Under the pieces are notes generated by a model, which did not search any database, was not told where the DNA came from, and saw nothing but the letters and a program-made list of their open reading frames with translations. The translations under genes were made by a program, and so were the position numbers. 64,000 nucleotides of DNA from Takakia lepidozioides. Lineage: Eukaryota > Streptophyta > Takakiopsida > Takakiales > Takakiaceae. The stretch is taken from the NCBI GenBank assembly GCA_030704615.1, contig CM060734.1, positions 40,192,042-40,256,041 of the forward strand. The letters run 5' to 3'. Below are positions 61,806-64,000 of this stretch, piece after piece; positions within the stretch are counted from its first letter, which is position 1, and each line of letters opens with the position of its first letter.

Positions 61806-63210
61806 CGTCAAGAAGGATTGTCCAGAGGGAGGCAAAGAGCCGGCACATGCACAGCCTGCACAGTTGCAGTGTGGGCATTGTGGCAAGCACGGGCATGGAG
61901 AGGCCCAGTGTTATGGTTTGCATCCCGAGTTGCGCCCAGGCCAGTTCCAAGGGAACAATGGTGGTCGGGGGCGAGGGGGAGCAGCCCAAAGAGGACGAGG
62001 TGGCCAGGCACGGGGTGTAGGCCAAGGGCAAGCTCAACAAGGCCAAAGACGCGGAGGTCAGGGTGTTGACCAAGGCATGGCCAACCGGCTTTAGCAGCTA
62101 GAGCAGAGGCTTGCTGCCATGGCTACAGCTCAGGTGGTACCGGCTCCAAGGCCGGATGGTCCACCTCCTGCTCCTAAGGGAGGAGATATGGGAGGTATGG
62201 AATTCATGTGCGGGGCAGCACTACCACTAGTGCATGTAGAGTCTGCTGCAGCCGTGACTCGAGGAGCAGCACGAGTTCCTGAGCCACGAGGTGCAAAGGT
62301 GGAGTTGGATCCACAGCGTGGGGAGGCAAGCCGTCAGGCTAGGCTTCCTCAGTCATTCACATTGGCGGAGACAGTGTCGACGCCATCCATGGCACCTAGT
62401 TCTCGCCCGACTGTTACCGAGGCGGAGGTTACTATGCCATTAGGGAAAGCTACACGGGTAGCACCACTATCTAGTGTTGCCAAGGCTACGGCAGCTAGTG
62501 TGCTGCTGGAGGCGGCCACAGCTGTGTGCCAGGCTCCATTGTTCTCGGCTACCATGATTGTGACGTCGGGGGTAAGACCAGCTGAGGTGTTCAGGCTGGT
62601 AGCTACACTCTGTGAGAGTGGGGAGGTTACTTCATCTTCTATGGAGATAGTGGGAGGTGTAGTGCCGGAGGGATCCTTGGATTTGAGGGTCAAGACTGCC
62701 ACGGCGGCGCCATGGCAAGCTGCAGCTGCCAGGTTGATGGAGCTGCCAGCTAGACCAGCCATTGAGCGCGCCATGGTGACACCTGGAGTTGTCATGTTAG
62801 ACAACCAGGATGGCATTTTCTGTTTGAGTGGACCAGCACGCAAGAGGTACCGGCCACTGCGGGTCTTGTTGGACTCGGGCTCAGCCATTGATGCTGGGCG
62901 GAGCTACTATTGTAGGCTTGGGCCTCACGGAGGTGGATATGGAGCCTTGTCCTTTCTAGATACAGACGTCTCTGGGAGGATCGGAGCAGGCTCGGGGCAT
63001 GACACGGCGTGAGTTGGCTATCAGACTACAGCCGGATCATCCTACAGATGGCTCAGTGATGAGAGCCAAGGCCATTGTGACAGACGCGGTCTCGTACGAT
63101 GTCCTTGTTGGTGGGATGGTGTTGTACCCCATGGGCTTCACCCTGGATTTTTGGGAGGAGTCAGCTTCCTATAGGCCTAGATGGCAGTCAGGGGAGGGCC
63201 GGCATGTGTA
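61806..63210 (+). pseudogene. Gypsy copy B gag C-terminus and aspartic protease
   Basis: Resumes after the TSD with KKDCPEGGKE, second knuckle CGHCGKHGHGEAQC (61869) and an Arg/Gly-rich tail (GGRGRGGAAQRGRGGQARG). TAG at 62092 is followed in frame by QLEQRLAAMATAQ and a long Ala-rich segment. The retroviral-type protease starts RPLRVLLDSGS at 62850; a one-base shift at about 62885 leads to MLGGATIVGLGLTEVDM and, after TAG at 62951, IQTSLGGSEQARGMTRREL, LQPDHPTDG, SYDVLVGGMVLYPMGFTLDF; stop TAG at 63208. DSG is the protease active site. The copy has several point lesions. Confidence 0.85.
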
Positions 63211-63362
63211 GCTCCCTGTGACGTTCATAGGAGGAGTTGCGGTTGCCCAGCGAGGCAAGATGCCAACACTGGTAGCATTCACAGTTGCAGTAAGTGGGCC
63301 TGGAGAGTTGCTAGAGGGCAACGCTCATTCAGAGGATGTGTCCTCCGGGAGAGCAGAATGAC

Positions 63363-64000
63363 ATGTATGGTATGGCGGAGTTTCCTGCCATGGTTGCTCA
63401 CACTCCATTGTGGGGTTCGAGCAAGGATTTGCAGCGGGTTGCTGATTGTCATGTGCAACAAGCCTGGGTAGAGGCTTTTGTACCGTCAGGAGAGGAGGAC
63501 AGTGTGGGGATTGCACCAGGACCACCTCAATTGTCACCATTGGACACCACACCGATTGTGTGGCCGTGTCCGGATGAATGCATTTGCCTTCTGGACTTGT
63601 TTGGCGGGATCAGCACCGGATCGGTTGTTGTTCTACAGGCAGGTGTACGAGTACGACATTACTTGTATGTGGAGAAGGATGAGACTACACGACGCGTCTC
63701 ACTCTGTCATATTGCTCAGTTGGTGCAGCAGTACCCTGAGTTGTTGCCGGTTTCTGCGGTTCATGGATATCAGCAGGCCTTGCCAACAGACATTTCGTTG
63801 CTGGGGGCGCAGGATTTGGAGCAGGTTGGCTCCATTGATCTGGTAGTGGCAGGTTGGCCCTGCCAAGGGCATTCATCAGCCGGGCATGGCAATGGATTGC
63901 GAGACTCGAGGTCGGGTCTGTTTTGGGAGATGGTGCGGGTTTTGCGCCACTTGCAACTTCATCAAGCTGTATCTCCAGCATACATATTGGAGAATGTGCC
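63363..64000 (+). CDS. C5 cytosine methyltransferase, N-terminal half (Gypsy copy B; runs off window)
   Basis: An uninterrupted frame from ATG 63363 to the window end. After a 75-residue lead (MYGMAEFPAMVAHTPLWGSS) the catalytic domain begins: motif I CLLDLFGGISTG (63585-63620), motif II YLYVEKDETTRRV, then VGSIDLVVAGWPCQGHSSAG with the motif-IV Pro-Cys nucleophile (Cys codon 63861-63863), GLRDSRSGLFWEMVRVL, and motif VI YILENVP at the edge. It lies directly downstream of the Gypsy protease, in the place where copy A carries the other end of the same kind of domain before RT. Catalytic residues are intact and no stop occurs, unlike the flanking gag/PR. Assignment to DNMT3/DRM-like or another class needs alignment. 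It methylates cytosine in DNA if expressed. Confidence 0.88.
   Translation, partial: MYGMAEFPAMVAHTPLWGSSKDLQRVADCHVQQAWVEAFVPSGEEDSVGIAPGPPQLSPLDTTPIVWPCPDECICLLDLFGGISTGSVVVLQAGVRVRHYLYVEKDETTRRVSLCHIAQLVQQYPELLPVSAVHGYQQALPTDISLLGAQDLEQVGSIDLVVAGWPCQGHSSAGHGNGLRDSRSGLFWEMVRVLRHLQLHQAVSPAYILENV

Noticed and set aside
62092-62094. Nuclear code reassignment of TAG to Gln
   Set aside because: Host-type genes and the MULE genes use normal stops, and TAG recurs only in decayed transposons, where CAG-to-TAG mutation or local readthrough is sufficient.
42396-64000. Gypsy copies A and B as one element split by rearrangement
   Set aside because: Copy A already has the MTase 3' end through to the LTR, and copy B runs off the window in the MTase; a Copia fragment and different lesions lie between, so two insertions are simpler, though contiguity past 64000 was not seen.

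Overview
This window comes from the nuclear genome of a streptophyte (green plant). The host genes are ABCB28-like (a plastid half-ABC transporter), SLAC/SLAH S-type anion channels, a DUF1218 protein, an ASR-like fragment and a plant-type F-box. Host exons are 57-800 bp with GT-AG introns of about 100-550 bp. About half of the DNA is nested, decayed transposons. I cannot name the species. A cytosine-methyltransferase-bearing Gypsy element, together with the absence of anything angiosperm-specific, points to an early-diverging land plant or a charophyte alga. That is inference only.

Layout. 0-4 kb: the 3' half of an ABCB28-like gene (+). 5.3-7.3 kb: an apparently intact SLAC-type channel gene (-). 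10.1-11.8 kb: a GTTACA minisatellite, then a 1.2-kb near-perfect hairpin (foldback) element. 12.1-20.1 kb: a Copia element inserted in a DUF1218 gene, itself interrupted by a TIR element carrying an FCP1/HAD-like gene, and later split by an inversion. 20.5-22.7 kb: an LTR plus gag of a Gypsy element (-). 23.5-42.0 kb: mostly intergenic, with small gene fragments, an AT-rich satellite, an F-box fragment, a second minisatellite of the 10.3-kb type and a second, broken SLAC paralogue (+). 42.4-46.9 kb: a 5'-truncated Gypsy element (copy A) with the end of a C5-methyltransferase, RT, RNase H, integrase, a terminal PHD-like finger and two tandem LTRs. 46.9-49.6 kb: a truncated Copia (-). 50.0 kb to the end: a second copy of the same Gypsy family (copy B) whose gag zinc knuckle is interrupted by an 11.3-kb Mutator-like element (50495-61805). 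After it the Gypsy resumes with gag, protease and the N-terminal half of a C5-methyltransferase cut by the window edge.

The most interesting material is at 42-64 kb. The Mutator-like element has two divergent genes: a DDE/SWIM transposase, and a ten-exon gene fusing a ParB-like domain to a beta-class N6/N4-type methyltransferase fold. Two introns of the second gene hold eleven palindromic sites of 24 bp with compensatory changes. These could be parS-like targets of the encoded ParB-like protein, or RNA hairpins. It sits inside a retrotransposon family with the order gag-PR-C5 methyltransferase-RT-RH-IN-PHD, so two unrelated DNA-methyltransferase-carrying elements are nested in one locus.
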